Of a stretch of DNA of 6,685 bases, positions 1 to 5,795 are shown in pieces. Both the position numbers and the translations under genes were made by a program. Position 1 is the first letter of the stretch. Each line of letters opens with the position of its first letter. The stretch is taken from contig JAFHCF010000097.1 in assembly GCA_048497495.1 (NCBI GenBank), positions 1 to 6,685 on the forward strand, given 5' to 3'. The notes under the pieces are model-generated. The model saw only the letters and a list, made by a program, of their open reading frames with translations, was not told the origin of the DNA and did no database searches. This DNA comes from JAFHCF01 sp048497495. Its GTDB lineage: Bacteria > Pseudomonadota > Alphaproteobacteria > Rhizobiales > Ancalomicrobiaceae.

Positions 1-20
1 AGAACGCCCGAATGCCTCAT

Positions 21-97
<77 letters not shown>

Positions 98-127
98 AAA
101 TACCAAAGCTCATTCAACGGCACATGC

Positions 128-161
128 AAAGCCCCGCTCGGCTCTCGCCAGCGGGGCTTTT
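128..161 (+). terminator. Rho-independent terminator after tRNA-fMet copy 1
   Basis: Perfect 11-bp stem, AAAGCCCCGCT (128-138) with AGCGGGGCTTT (150-160), an 11-nt loop, and a run of four T at the 3' end (158-161). It starts 30 bases after the tRNA CCA. Read from the minus strand the same hairpin is followed by three T, so it may also stop transcription arriving from the hsdM remnant at 213-440. Confidence 0.85.
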
Positions 162-165
162 GCTT

Positions 166-184
166 GTGTCCGCGCTGTGTCCGT
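166..184 (+). repeat. GTGTCCG direct-repeat motif, copy 1
   Basis: GTGTCCGCGCTGTGTCCGT holds two GTGTCCG units with an 11-base period, about one helical turn. It recurs at 1948-1966 with one change (18 of 19). It begins five bases after the T run of the first tRNA terminator. Such phased repeats can be binding sites; their placement at both edges of the accessory DNA makes an attachment-site role possible but unproven. Confidence 0.55.
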
Positions 185-212
185 TTTTAGGGCCATTCAG
201 AAGCACGAATGC

Positions 213-440
213 TCATTCGCCGCCCGGCAACAGAGAAAGCCCGAGTTCCTTCAAGAAGGCGTTGTGCCTTGAAGTTGCGTCCCGGGTCTGCTTTTCGATC
301 TCGACGAGTTCGCCCTGGGTGGCCGACAGCTCAATCTCTTCTTCAGCAACCGCCATGCTGATGTAGCGAGATATGTTGAGGTTGAAGCCTTCCTCAGCAA
401 TTCGGTCCATGCTCACGCGATTGGAATAGCGGTCCTCTTC
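213..440 (-). pseudogene. hsdM: 3' remnant of type I restriction-modification methylase subunit (HsdM)
   Basis: This encodes only the C-terminal tail (about 75 residues) of a type I restriction N6-adenine methylase subunit, a family normally around 500 residues or longer. Recognisable features are DRYSNRVSMDRIAEEGFNLN followed by ISRYIS, the conserved end of the methylase core, then a predicted helical tail (AEEEIEL...ELVEIEKQTRDA) and the closing LKELGL. A GTG at 416-414 could be called as a start, but homologous residues (EEDRYSNR) continue in frame upstream to about 440, with an in-frame stop at 477-479. So the GTG is internal and the gene is truncated. The methylase catalytic motifs, hsdS and hsdR are all absent. 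The break falls right at the stop codon of the kinase gene (442-444), suggesting that DNA carrying the kinase joined here. It is almost certainly non-functional. Confidence 0.82.
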
Positions 441-441
441 C

Positions 442-957
442 TTAGCTGCAGGTAGCAGGCCGATCGCTCGGTAGGGCTATCAGATTGCTGACTACTTCAG
501 CGAGGCGGTCACAGGTAAGTTCGAAACCGACTTCATCGGTACGCACGACAGAATCGCTGAAGGGGCGCCGACCATAGCCTTGAGCAAGCATCTGCGACGT
601 TCTCGTCACCTCGTCTGAAGTCAGGACGCGTTCGCGATTTGAGATGTGTGAAAGATCGGCGGTCAGCCCGATGCAATGAAAAGCTATCCCATGCCGCTGA
701 AAAGTTTCTCTGAAAAAAAGCCAGTTCGTGCAACGTAACGGGTAGGCCATAATAACAGCGGGATAGCGCTCAAGCTGAGTCTGACAAGCAAAAGCAATTC
801 TGTGGCTCGTTTTTAGAATAGATCGAAGCCAAGGACCAGGAAGTGAATATTCATCGCCGTCGACAAATCCTATTTTCAATCGCGCGGAAACAGCTGTACC
901 CAATGTTGTTTTTCCAACCCCAACCGGGCCTTCGAATGCCACTACAGCCAATGTCAT
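442..957 (-). CDS. Small P-loop kinase-like NTPase (AAA_33/AAA_18-type)
   Basis: A 171-residue protein with an N-terminal P-loop: hydrophobic strand LAVVAFE then GPVGVGKT (residues 10-17). A DGDE motif follows at 33-36, placed like the substrate-binding acidic loop of small nucleotide, sugar or shikimate-type kinases. The C-terminal half has Arg-rich segments, NRERV (107-111) and GYGRRPFSD (127-135), which could form the lid. This pattern supports phosphotransfer to a small molecule, but the substrate cannot be read from sequence. I prefer the ATG at 957 over a GTG at 960, because a GAGG (965-968) lies 7 bases before the ATG and only 4 before the GTG. GC content is visibly lower than in the right half of the window, which suggests acquisition. 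It is flanked by a methylase remnant and a truncated phage gene and has no co-directional metabolic partner. It could be moron or island cargo. The P-loop assignment is firm; the function is unknown. Confidence 0.8.
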   Translation of the reverse strand: MTLAVVAFEGPVGVGKTTLGTAVSARLKIGFVDGDEYSLPGPWLRSILKTSHRIAFACQTQLERYPAVIMAYPLRCTNWLFFRETFQRHGIAFHCIGLTADLSHISNRERVLTSDEVTRTSQMLAQGYGRRPFSDSVVRTDEVGFELTCDRLAEVVSNLIALPSDRPATCS

Positions 958-1072
958 CACGAATCCTCACACAAACATCAGAGCCATGGTCAAATATCGC
1001 GTTCCAATGCTTTTGTCCGCTGAGCTATCATCCGTGACTTAGCAAAATCGACAGATTGTGGGGAAGGAAAGA

Positions 1073-1825
1073 TCAGTAGGAGGCCACGTCGTTGGTCAGA
1101 ACGACGGTGCAGGTCTTGTTCAGCACGGGATCGAGCGCGGCCTGCCAGGCGAAGCGCATCCGAATGCCGCCCGGCCCGTGGATTTGCCGGTTGCCGCGCG
1201 GCAGGAACACGCGATGCGCGGTGAAGAGCAGCGAGCGGCTGGCGTCGATGGTCCAGCCGAAGGCGATCTCGCAGGGCGTGCGGCCGGTCGCCTGATCGAG
1301 CAGGCTCGTATCCTGAAACCGCGCATTGAGATTGCCCGAGCATTTGACGACGCCGGGATCGGTATCGGCGATGCGCCCGTCGGAGCGGATAACCTCGATC
1401 TTTTCGAGGTTGTTCGAATACATCAGTTCGGCAGAGACGATGTTGCCGAGCACCGCGCCGTTTCGGGTGATCGATCCCTGAAACTGGCTGAAGCGCTCGA
1501 CATCGAGAACGGTGGGCGTGCCTGCGCCGGTGGTGACAGCCGTCGCCTCGCCCTGCGCGATCACGTTGACGGTTGCGGAAAGAAGCCCGGAGCGCTGCGC
1601 CTGGACGGACAGGCTGTTTGCCCGTGCGCCATAGTTCATGCTGAAGAACAGCACGTCCGGAAGGCCGACCTCGATGGACATCGAAGGCAGGTTCTGCGTG
1701 CCGGAGACGAAGGTGTGGCCGTTCGCGCCGCCCGTGAGCGTCGCGCCCGAGACCGTGCCATTCGAGGCGGGCGTGGTGGACGCAGCAATCGTGAAGCTGT
1801 TTCCGCAGCACTCAGCCGCGGTCAT
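1073..1825 (-). CDS. Phage tail tube protein (Phage_tube_2-like), 5'-truncated
   Basis: The 250-residue reading frame resembles the tail tube proteins of siphovirus-type prophages in alphaproteobacteria. Diagnostic segments in order are HTFVSG...LPSMSIEVG, FFSMNYGARANSLSVQAQRSG followed by TVNVIAQGEA, then RFSQFQGSITRNGAVLGN, YSNNLEKIEVIRSDGRIAD, FGWTIDASRSLLF, IHGPGGIRMRFAWQAALD, and a C-terminal VLTNDVASY. Related proteins run to about 300 residues; the roughly 80 residues that usually precede HTFVSG are replaced here by a short unrelated start (MTAAECCGN). An in-frame stop lies three codons upstream (1832-1834). No other tail, capsid or lysis gene is in the window, so this is a prophage fragment and unlikely to make a working tube. 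There is no convincing ribosome site at the ATG; its ATG overlaps the TGA of a possible 39-codon frame (1822-1941) as ATGA. Family call is confident; expression is doubtful. Confidence 0.75.
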   Translation of the reverse strand: MTAAECCGNSFTIAASTTPASNGTVSGATLTGGANGHTFVSGTQNLPSMSIEVGLPDVLFFSMNYGARANSLSVQAQRSGLLSATVNVIAQGEATAVTTGAGTPTVLDVERFSQFQGSITRNGAVLGNIVSAELMYSNNLEKIEVIRSDGRIADTDPGVVKCSGNLNARFQDTSLLDQATGRTPCEIAFGWTIDASRSLLFTAHRVFLPRGNRQIHGPGGIRMRFAWQAALDPVLNKTCTVVLTNDVASY

Positions 1826-1886
1826 TTCCAGTCAGCAAGATGCTCTCGGCGGGTCTCCCTATGAATGGCGGGAACGGGTGCAATCA

Positions 1887-1933
1887 GGGCCGAAAGCCAA
1901 AGGTGCGAAGATTGTGGGACGGGCTTTCGGCCC
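1887..1933. repeat. 12-bp perfect inverted repeat, 23-nt loop
   Basis: GGGCCGAAAGCC (1887-1898) is the exact reverse complement of GGCTTTCGGCCC (1922-1933). Neither side has a T run, so it is not a standard intrinsic terminator. It could be a protein site, an insertion scar or the relic of a hairpin. It lies between the truncated phage gene and the GTGTCCG repeat. Confidence 0.6.
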
Positions 1934-1947
1934 GAGCCCATCGTTCC

Positions 1948-1966
1948 GTGTCCGCACTGTGTCCGT
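1948..1966 (+). repeat. GTGTCCG direct-repeat motif, copy 2
   Basis: GTGTCCGCACTGTGTCCGT differs from the copy at 166-184 by a single base. A partial, degenerate version (GTGTCCGCGCCGTTGCCG, 2311-2328) follows the second tRNA terminator, and a related GTGTTCCG occurs near 1999. The flanks of the two good copies are otherwise unlike, so the match is not simply part of the 155-bp tRNA repeat. Confidence 0.5.
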
Positions 1967-2165
1967 CGCCTTCCGTGCCTCGAACGAATGTTCGCGCCGT
2001 GTTCCGCCGTCGAATGCGCGCGACGAAAAACGCTGCCGATCTCGTGAGCGCGTGTTCTCGAATCGGACCTGAACGACGGCGACGCCGAAATCAGAATGAC
2101 ATCAAACTGTTATGAAAGGTGTCGGGTTTGCGAACAGCGCCGCATACAAGCTCGGTTCTCCGTGA

Positions 2166-2242
<77 letters not shown>

Positions 2243-2272
2243 AAATACCAAAGCTCATTCAACGGCTCATGC

Positions 2273-2306
2273 AAAACCCCGCTCGGCTCTCGCCAGCGGG
2301 GCTTTT
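2273..2306 (+). terminator. Terminator after tRNA-fMet copy 2
   Basis: The counterpart of the hairpin at 128-161. The core stem is CCCCGCT (2277-2283) with AGCGGGG (2295-2301). A G-to-A change at 2276 makes an A-C mismatch with 2302, then three A-T pairs follow and the run of four T (2303-2306) is kept. The stem is therefore weaker than in copy 1 but probably still works. Confidence 0.75.
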
Positions 2307-2474
2307 GTTTGTGTCCGCGCCGTTGCCGGCCTGCTGCCCGTTGTACCGACGAAGACTCGGTCGCCGGCCACCAAATATTCTACGACAGTAGTGCTGGATA
2401 GTTGCTCGAAGCGAATATCGGCATCGCTTGTTGGGAGCCCCAGCAACCAAACAAGCCGAGACCACTGACGATCG

Positions 2475-3368
2475 TCAAGGTGGACCGAATTCTTCGACCA
2501 CCGCATCTACGAAGCTCCGAACCTTGACAGTGGGTCGCCGTCCCGCCGGGTAGAGAACATGCATCGGCCGCACCGGCCCTTCGTAATCCGGTAGGACACG
2601 GACGAGACGACCTGCGGAGATTTCAGATTTCAGCGCGCTTTCCGGCCCGAGCGTGACGCCGTAGCCCTCGATGGCGGCATGTAGCAATGCCTTCCAGTCA
2701 TTGCTTCGAACCCGTCCCTCGGCCCTCACTTCCTCGGTTTTGCCATTGCGCGTGAACCGCCATCGGCAGGGAATGGAAGGCGACCAATAAGCGTAGGCGA
2801 GGCAATCATGCTGCTCCAGTTCGGTGGGCGTCTGCGGTGTGCCCCGTCTTTCGAGATAGGCCGGTGAAGCGCAGGCGATCAGCCGATACGGCGCCAGCGG
2901 ATGCGCAATCAGCGAGCCGTCCTCGACCTCGCCGATGCGCACCATCACCTCAAAACCATCCTCCAACGGATCGACGAAGCGGTCGTTGAGGGTGAGGTCG
3001 ATGTGCATGTCGGGATAACGGGCGAGATAGCGCGTGACGAATGGTGCCAAACTGAAAGAGCCGAACGTCATGGGTGCGTTGACCCTCAATATCCCTTTCG
3101 GTTGGGAACGCATATCCTGCGCCAGCGAGTCGGCGGCTTCGGCTTCGGCCAGAACGATTTTGCACCGGTCATAATAGGTCCGGCCCACATCGGTCAGGCT
3201 CTGCCTGCGGGTCGTGCGATGAAGCAAGGCCACGCCAAGACGGTCCTCCAGAAATACCACATGCTTGGCCACCATCTGAGGAGACATGCCCATGGCTTCG
3301 GCCGCGGCAGCGAAGGACCCCAGATCGGCCGCTTTGACGAAGACCGCCATGCTGGTGAGACGATCCAT
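2475..3368 (-). CDS. LysR-family transcriptional regulator
   Basis: A 297-residue LysR-type regulator, a typical length. The N-terminal winged helix-turn-helix is clear: DRLTSMAVFVKAADLGSFAA (2-21), then AEAMGMSPQMVAKHVVFLED (23-42), RLGVALLHRTTRR and SLTDVG. The rest is the two-lobed effector domain, with PKGILRVNAPMTFG starting it and the family-typical GVTLGPESAL and GRLVRVLPDY near the end. I place the start at 3368, not at an ATG 33 bases upstream (3401), because an AGGGGG ribosome site lies 5 bases before it and residues beyond are not typical of the family. It is transcribed divergently from the reductase at 3470-4096, across a 101-bp region with a dyad, the classic arrangement in which the regulator controls its neighbour and itself. 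The effector is unknown; the sequence resembles the large CrgA-like group often tied to redox or aromatic/quinone responses. Confidence 0.93.
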   Translation of the reverse strand: MDRLTSMAVFVKAADLGSFAAAAEAMGMSPQMVAKHVVFLEDRLGVALLHRTTRRQSLTDVGRTYYDRCKIVLAEAEAADSLAQDMRSQPKGILRVNAPMTFGSFSLAPFVTRYLARYPDMHIDLTLNDRFVDPLEDGFEVMVRIGEVEDGSLIAHPLAPYRLIACASPAYLERRGTPQTPTELEQHDCLAYAYWSPSIPCRWRFTRNGKTEEVRAEGRVRSNDWKALLHAAIEGYGVTLGPESALKSEISAGRLVRVLPDYEGPVRPMHVLYPAGRRPTVKVRSFVDAVVEEFGPP

Positions 3369-3411
3369 GATTGCCCCCTTTTGGTTGTTAATATCATTCA
3401 ATATCTGGAAT

Positions 3412-3431
3412 TTATCTCATATTGTAGATGA
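3412..3431. promoter_or_regulatory. Candidate LysR operator dyad in divergent promoter region
   Basis: Within the AT-rich gap between the two divergent genes, TTATCT (3412-3417) and AGATGA (3426-3431) form an imperfect dyad (5 of 6) around ATCTCATATTGTAGAT. It resembles a LysR box in being an interrupted palindrome with AT-rich arms, but the spacing is one base longer than the usual T-N11-A. Two ATATC units 10 bases apart (3391-3395, 3401-3405) lie between it and the regulator gene and could be an activation half-site. Confidence 0.4.
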
Positions 3432-3469
3432 ATTAAATCTCCGTGCGAACGACAACACGGAGAAACGAT

Positions 3470-4096
3470 ATGAAAATCGGGATCATCGGCGCAGGCTTTG
3501 TCGGCCGCGTCGTCGGCAAGCTGGCAGTCCGCTCGGGCCACCAGGTCATGCTCAGCAATTCGCGCGGGCCGGAGACCTTGTTCAGCCTGCGTCACGGTGT
3601 GGGCTGTGACGTCGGGACGGTCGAGGAGGCGGCAGCGTTCGGCGATATCGTGGTCGTGGCCATCCCGCTTGCGGCATATCGCTCCGTCCCTGTCGCGCCG
3701 CTCACGGGCAAGGTGGTGATCGACACCAACAACTATTATCCTGAACGTGATGGCAGTATTCTCGAACTGGACACAGGAGCGGCCACGACCAGCGAGATGC
3801 TCGCACGCCATCTACCGCAATCGCGTATCGTCAAAGCCTTCAACGCCATTCCAATGAATGATCTCGAAAAGGACGGACGGATTGCCGGCGCGCCCGATCG
3901 TCGGGCGCTGCCTCTCGCCGGTGACGAGATCGAGGGCAAGGCGATTGCCGCCGGGCTCTATGAAGAATTCGGCTTCGACGCGGTCGATGTCGGGCCGCTC
4001 TCCGAAGGCTGGAGATTCGAACGCGGCAGACCCGTCTACTGCGTGCCGATGAACGCCGGTGATCTGAGATCTGCGCTTGCGGCAACGATACGTTAA
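3470..4096 (+). CDS. NADPH-dependent F420-reductase-like oxidoreductase
   Basis: A 208-residue single-domain Rossmann protein of the F420-dependent NADP oxidoreductase family. MKIGIIGAGFVGR opens with the dinucleotide-binding GAGFVG (7-12). SNSRG (29-33) after the second strand is the family's NADP 2'-phosphate-binding loop. DIVVVAIPL and GKVVIDTNNYY follow as further Rossmann strands, then KAFNAI and a C-terminal helical part. The start at 3470 has GGAG (3459-3462) seven bases upstream; an ATG 27 bases further upstream would add an unconserved MRTTTRRND. Most alphaproteobacteria are not known to make F420, so the partner may be another flavin or a small carbonyl or quinone substrate. Regulation by the divergent LysR gene is likely. 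It ends in TAA, followed after about 115 bases by a strong hairpin. Family assignment is secure; the reaction is not known. Confidence 0.88.
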   Translation: MKIGIIGAGFVGRVVGKLAVRSGHQVMLSNSRGPETLFSLRHGVGCDVGTVEEAAAFGDIVVVAIPLAAYRSVPVAPLTGKVVIDTNNYYPERDGSILELDTGAATTSEMLARHLPQSRIVKAFNAIPMNDLEKDGRIAGAPDRRALPLAGDEIEGKAIAAGLYEEFGFDAVDVGPLSEGWRFERGRPVYCVPMNAGDLRSALAATIR

Positions 4097-4211
4097 GAGC
4101 AGCGCGCATGGCGAAACCCCGGCATTGCTCAATCGGCCGCCGAGATATCCGGTGGAGAACGGACAACACGCCTGTATTGCGCATCCATCGAAGGCGCGCG
4201 CCCGGTGATCC

Positions 4212-4240
4212 CGCCCTCGAGGGTCGGACCCTCGAGGGCG
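4212..4240. terminator. Strong 13-bp hairpin between convergent genes
   Basis: CGCCCTCGAGGGT (4212-4224) pairs perfectly with ACCCTCGAGGGCG (4228-4240) around a 3-nt loop. Each arm also contains the 10-bp palindrome CCCTCGAGGG. It lies between the plus-strand reductase (ends 4096) and the minus-strand DUF333 gene (ends 4272), where a bidirectional terminator is expected. Neither side has a T run, so termination may be inefficient or depend on Rho. A second, weaker hairpin (GAGACCG 4242-4248 / CGGTCTC 4259-4265) sits next to it, closer to the DUF333 stop. Confidence 0.55.
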
Positions 4241-4271
4241 CGAGACCGGCGGGGACCTCGGTCTCATCTGG

Positions 4272-4598
4272 TCATTTCGCCGGCTTGCGGCGCGGCGGCG
4301 GGACACAGCGTCCGTCGCGAAAGAGCGCCCATTCCTCGCAGACGCGTCCGTCCTTCAGGTGGCAATATCCGGCCTGACCGCCACTCGGCCCGGTGACGAT
4401 TTCGAGACGCCCGCCCCGTTGCACACAGGCGACGGATGCCGGATTGGCGATCGCCATGGTCCCGCTCGATGCCGCGTCCTCGGCGTTTGTCACGCCGACG
4501 AGGGCGCCGGTGGCGAGGAGGGCGACGACGGCCAAACGGGCGAGACGCCGGCCCCGTGCCGTCGCGATCGCGCGCGGGCGAAAGTCCATGAATTTCAT
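4272..4598 (-). CDS. Secreted DUF333-domain protein
   Basis: A 108-residue exported protein. Residues 1-39 are a signal peptide: Arg-rich start (RPRAIATARGRRLAR), hydrophobic core LAVVALLATGALVGV, probable cleavage after TNA. The mature part is a DUF333 domain, with ANPASVACVQRGG (51-63), LEIVTGPSGGQAGYCHLKDG (65-84) and VCEEWALFRDGRC (86-98), the conserved order of that family. Cysteines at 58, 79, 87 and 98 could form two disulfides in the periplasm. DUF333 proteins are sometimes annotated as putative hemolysins, but no activity is established and I would not use that name. An AGGTGG ribosome site lies just before the ATG at 4598. It is convergent with the reductase gene and appears to be monocistronic. 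A TATACT at 4766-4761 (minus strand) could be its -10, but no good -35 accompanies it. Confidence 0.88.
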   Translation of the reverse strand: MKFMDFRPRAIATARGRRLARLAVVALLATGALVGVTNAEDAASSGTMAIANPASVACVQRGGRLEIVTGPSGGQAGYCHLKDGRVCEEWALFRDGRCVPPPRRKPAK

Positions 4599-4848
4599 CT
4601 CTCCACCTCTCTCGTCGCTCGCCTCGGCTGCGTTCGATCCGATATCCCCGGCCCTGAGCGCCGAGGCGCCGGGCCGTTGAGGACATGCCGATTGCTCACC
4701 CGCGTCGGGGGCATGAGAAATCGGCAGGCAGACACCCGAAAGTCATTTTCAATGCCTTTCAGTATAAGCGGTTCCGGATCCGAATGCATCCGGTCCGGCG
4801 TCGCTTTCAGCGGACGGCAGGAGGAAGAAATCCCCTCGCTCGAATTCG

Positions 4849-4869
4849 CCGTCCCGCGACGCGGGACGG
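4849..4869. repeat. 9-bp perfect hairpin, 3-nt loop
   Basis: CCGTCCCGC (4849-4857) pairs with GCGGGACGG (4861-4869) around GAC. No T run follows on either strand. It sits upstream of the candidate isomerase promoter and could be a terminator relic, a binding site or an element insulating the divergent units. Confidence 0.5.
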
Positions 4870-4892
4870 TCGAGCCCCTTGAGGCGCGCGCG

Positions 4893-4923
4893 TGGACAGG
4901 GCCTCGGGTCTCCGCGATAGAAT
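4893..4923 (+). promoter_or_regulatory. Candidate sigma-70-type promoter for hydroxypyruvate isomerase gene
   Basis: TGGACA (4893-4898, 5 of 6 to the -35 consensus) and TAGAAT (4918-4923, 5 of 6 to the -10) are separated by 19 bases, slightly longer than optimal. Transcription would start near 4930, giving a leader of about 74 bases. It is the best pair I can see before the gene but remains tentative. Confidence 0.3.
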
Positions 4924-5003
4924 GCGGCGCCGACGCATCGCAGCGCATCTCACGTCGTTGCCGCCTGTCCCCGGAGATCGGTCCTCTCATCCGAGTGTCC
5001 ACC

Positions 5004-5780
5004 ATGCCCCGCTTCGCCGCCAATCTGACGATGATGTTCACCGAAGCGCCGTTTCTCGAGCGCTTCGGGCGGGCGGCGGCGGCGGGGTTCGAGGCGGTCG
5101 AGTTTCTCTTTCCCTACGAGTACGAACCGCAGGCGATCGCCGATCGCCTGGCGGCGCATCGGTTGACCCAGGCGTTGTTCAACCTGCCGCCGGGCGACTG
5201 GGCGGCGGGCGAACGCGGTCTCGCCAGCCTACCCGGGCGCGGGGGCGATGTCCTGGACGCTCTGGACTTCGCCATGCCATGGGTGCGCGCCACCGACGTG
5301 CGACGGCTTCACCTGATGGCCGGGATCGGCGACCGCCGCGATCCCGTCCGTGTCGCCGCCTATCGTGGCGCGCTCGCCGCCGTCGCGGGGCGTCTCGGCG
5401 CCGAAGGGATCGATCTCCTGATCGAGCCGATCAACCGCCGTGACATGCCCGGCTATTTCCTCGACGACTTCGACTTCGCCGCCGAGCTCATCGCCGACCT
5501 CGGCCTGCCCAATCTGAAGCTCCAGTTCGACGTCTACCATCGCCAGATCCTCGCCGGCGACGTCACCATGGCGCTGCGGCGGATGATGCCGATCATCGGT
5601 CATGTCCAGATCGCCTCGGTGCCGTCGCGCCACGAGCCGGCGGGGGAGGAGGTGTCTTACCCCTTCCTCTTCGAGGAACTCGATCGCCTCGGCTATGGCG
5701 GCTTCGTCGGCTGCGAATATCGCCCGGCCGCCGGCACCGAAGCCGGCCTCGGCTGGTTCTCGCCCTGGCGGCGGCCCTGA
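5004..5780 (+). CDS. hyi: Hydroxypyruvate isomerase (sugar-phosphate isomerase-like TIM barrel)
   Basis: A 258-residue protein, the usual length of hydroxypyruvate isomerases (E. coli Hyi is 258). These interconvert hydroxypyruvate and tartronate semialdehyde in glyoxylate metabolism; close paralogs (OtnI) act on 2-oxo-tetronate. PRFAANLTMMFTEAPFLERF opens the barrel, then GFEAVEFLFPYEY (28-40). The two metal-binding catalytic glutamates are in LLIEPINRRDMPGYFLDD (Glu141) and GCEYRP (Glu238), with LQFDVYHRQ (Asp176) and GHVQIASVPSRHEP (His200, Gln202, Glu211) completing the site. ATG 5004 was chosen because homology starts there; the frame is open far upstream but that part is uninformative. 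The ribosome site (GAG, 8 bases before) is weak. No gcl, glxR or glycerate kinase gene adjoins it, so it is separate from the usual glyoxylate operon. Hyi versus OtnI cannot be settled from sequence alone. Confidence 0.9.
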   Translation: MPRFAANLTMMFTEAPFLERFGRAAAAGFEAVEFLFPYEYEPQAIADRLAAHRLTQALFNLPPGDWAAGERGLASLPGRGGDVLDALDFAMPWVRATDVRRLHLMAGIGDRRDPVRVAAYRGALAAVAGRLGAEGIDLLIEPINRRDMPGYFLDDFDFAAELIADLGLPNLKLQFDVYHRQILAGDVTMALRRMMPIIGHVQIASVPSRHEPAGEEVSYPFLFEELDRLGYGGFVGCEYRPAAGTEAGLGWFSPWRRP

Positions 5781-5795
5781 ACACCGCCGACCCGA

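Larger units (their letters stand above)
1826..2165. other. Non-coding junction between phage remnant and second tRNA
   Basis: No convincing gene in 340 bases. The stretch holds a 12-bp perfect inverted repeat (1887-1898 / 1922-1933), a GTGTCCG-type direct repeat (1948-1966) that matches sequence beside the first tRNA terminator, and an AT-richer patch around 2095-2118. Short frames on both strands give Arg-rich, low-information peptides without recognisable motifs. No 5S rRNA sequence precedes the second tRNA, and I see no clear -35/-10 pair for it. Confidence 0.6.
4599..5003. other. Divergent intergenic region, DUF333 gene / hydroxypyruvate isomerase
   Basis: 405 bases without a convincing gene. 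It contains an AT-rich patch (about 4740-4770) with TATACT on the minus strand, overlapped by TATAAG on the plus strand, and two TTTC-centred repeats (ATTTTCAAT, CCTTTCAGT) about 10 bases apart that may be an operator. A 9-bp hairpin lies at 4849-4869. A weak promoter candidate for the isomerase is at 4893-4923. Frames open through here on both strands reflect high GC and lack recognisable motifs. Confidence 0.5.

Noticed and set aside
124..366. 80-codon plus-strand frame over the terminator and hsdM remnant
   Set aside because: It starts inside the tRNA terminator and is antisense to recognisable HsdM residues.
990..1864. Long open frames on both strands (990-1811 minus, 1058-1864 plus) over the phage gene
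   Set aside because: They are antisense or out-of-frame to the clearly recognisable tail tube protein and give Arg/Gly/Ala-rich sequences without family features; high GC keeps them open.
1638..2115. Plus-strand frames of 60-144 codons between the phage gene and the second tRNA
   Set aside because: Arg-rich composition, no motif, partly antisense to the tail tube gene, and they run through the inverted and direct repeats.
2101..2165. 5S rRNA or a clear promoter before the second tRNA
   Set aside because: No 5S-like sequence is visible. TTGCGA (2128-2133) has no -10 at a suitable distance, and TATGAA (2111-2116) has no -35.
2267..2506. A 79-codon minus-strand frame between the LysR gene and the second tRNA terminator
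   Set aside because: The peptide looks moderately protein-like (VEYLVAGDRVFVGTTG), but it overlaps the end of the LysR gene and runs through the tRNA terminator hairpin. I recognise no family, so it is at most a remnant.
4359..5003. N-terminal extension of more than 200 codons on the hydroxypyruvate isomerase
   Set aside because: It overlaps the DUF333 gene on the other strand, has no domain-like sequence, and the protein from the ATG at 5004 already has the full family length.
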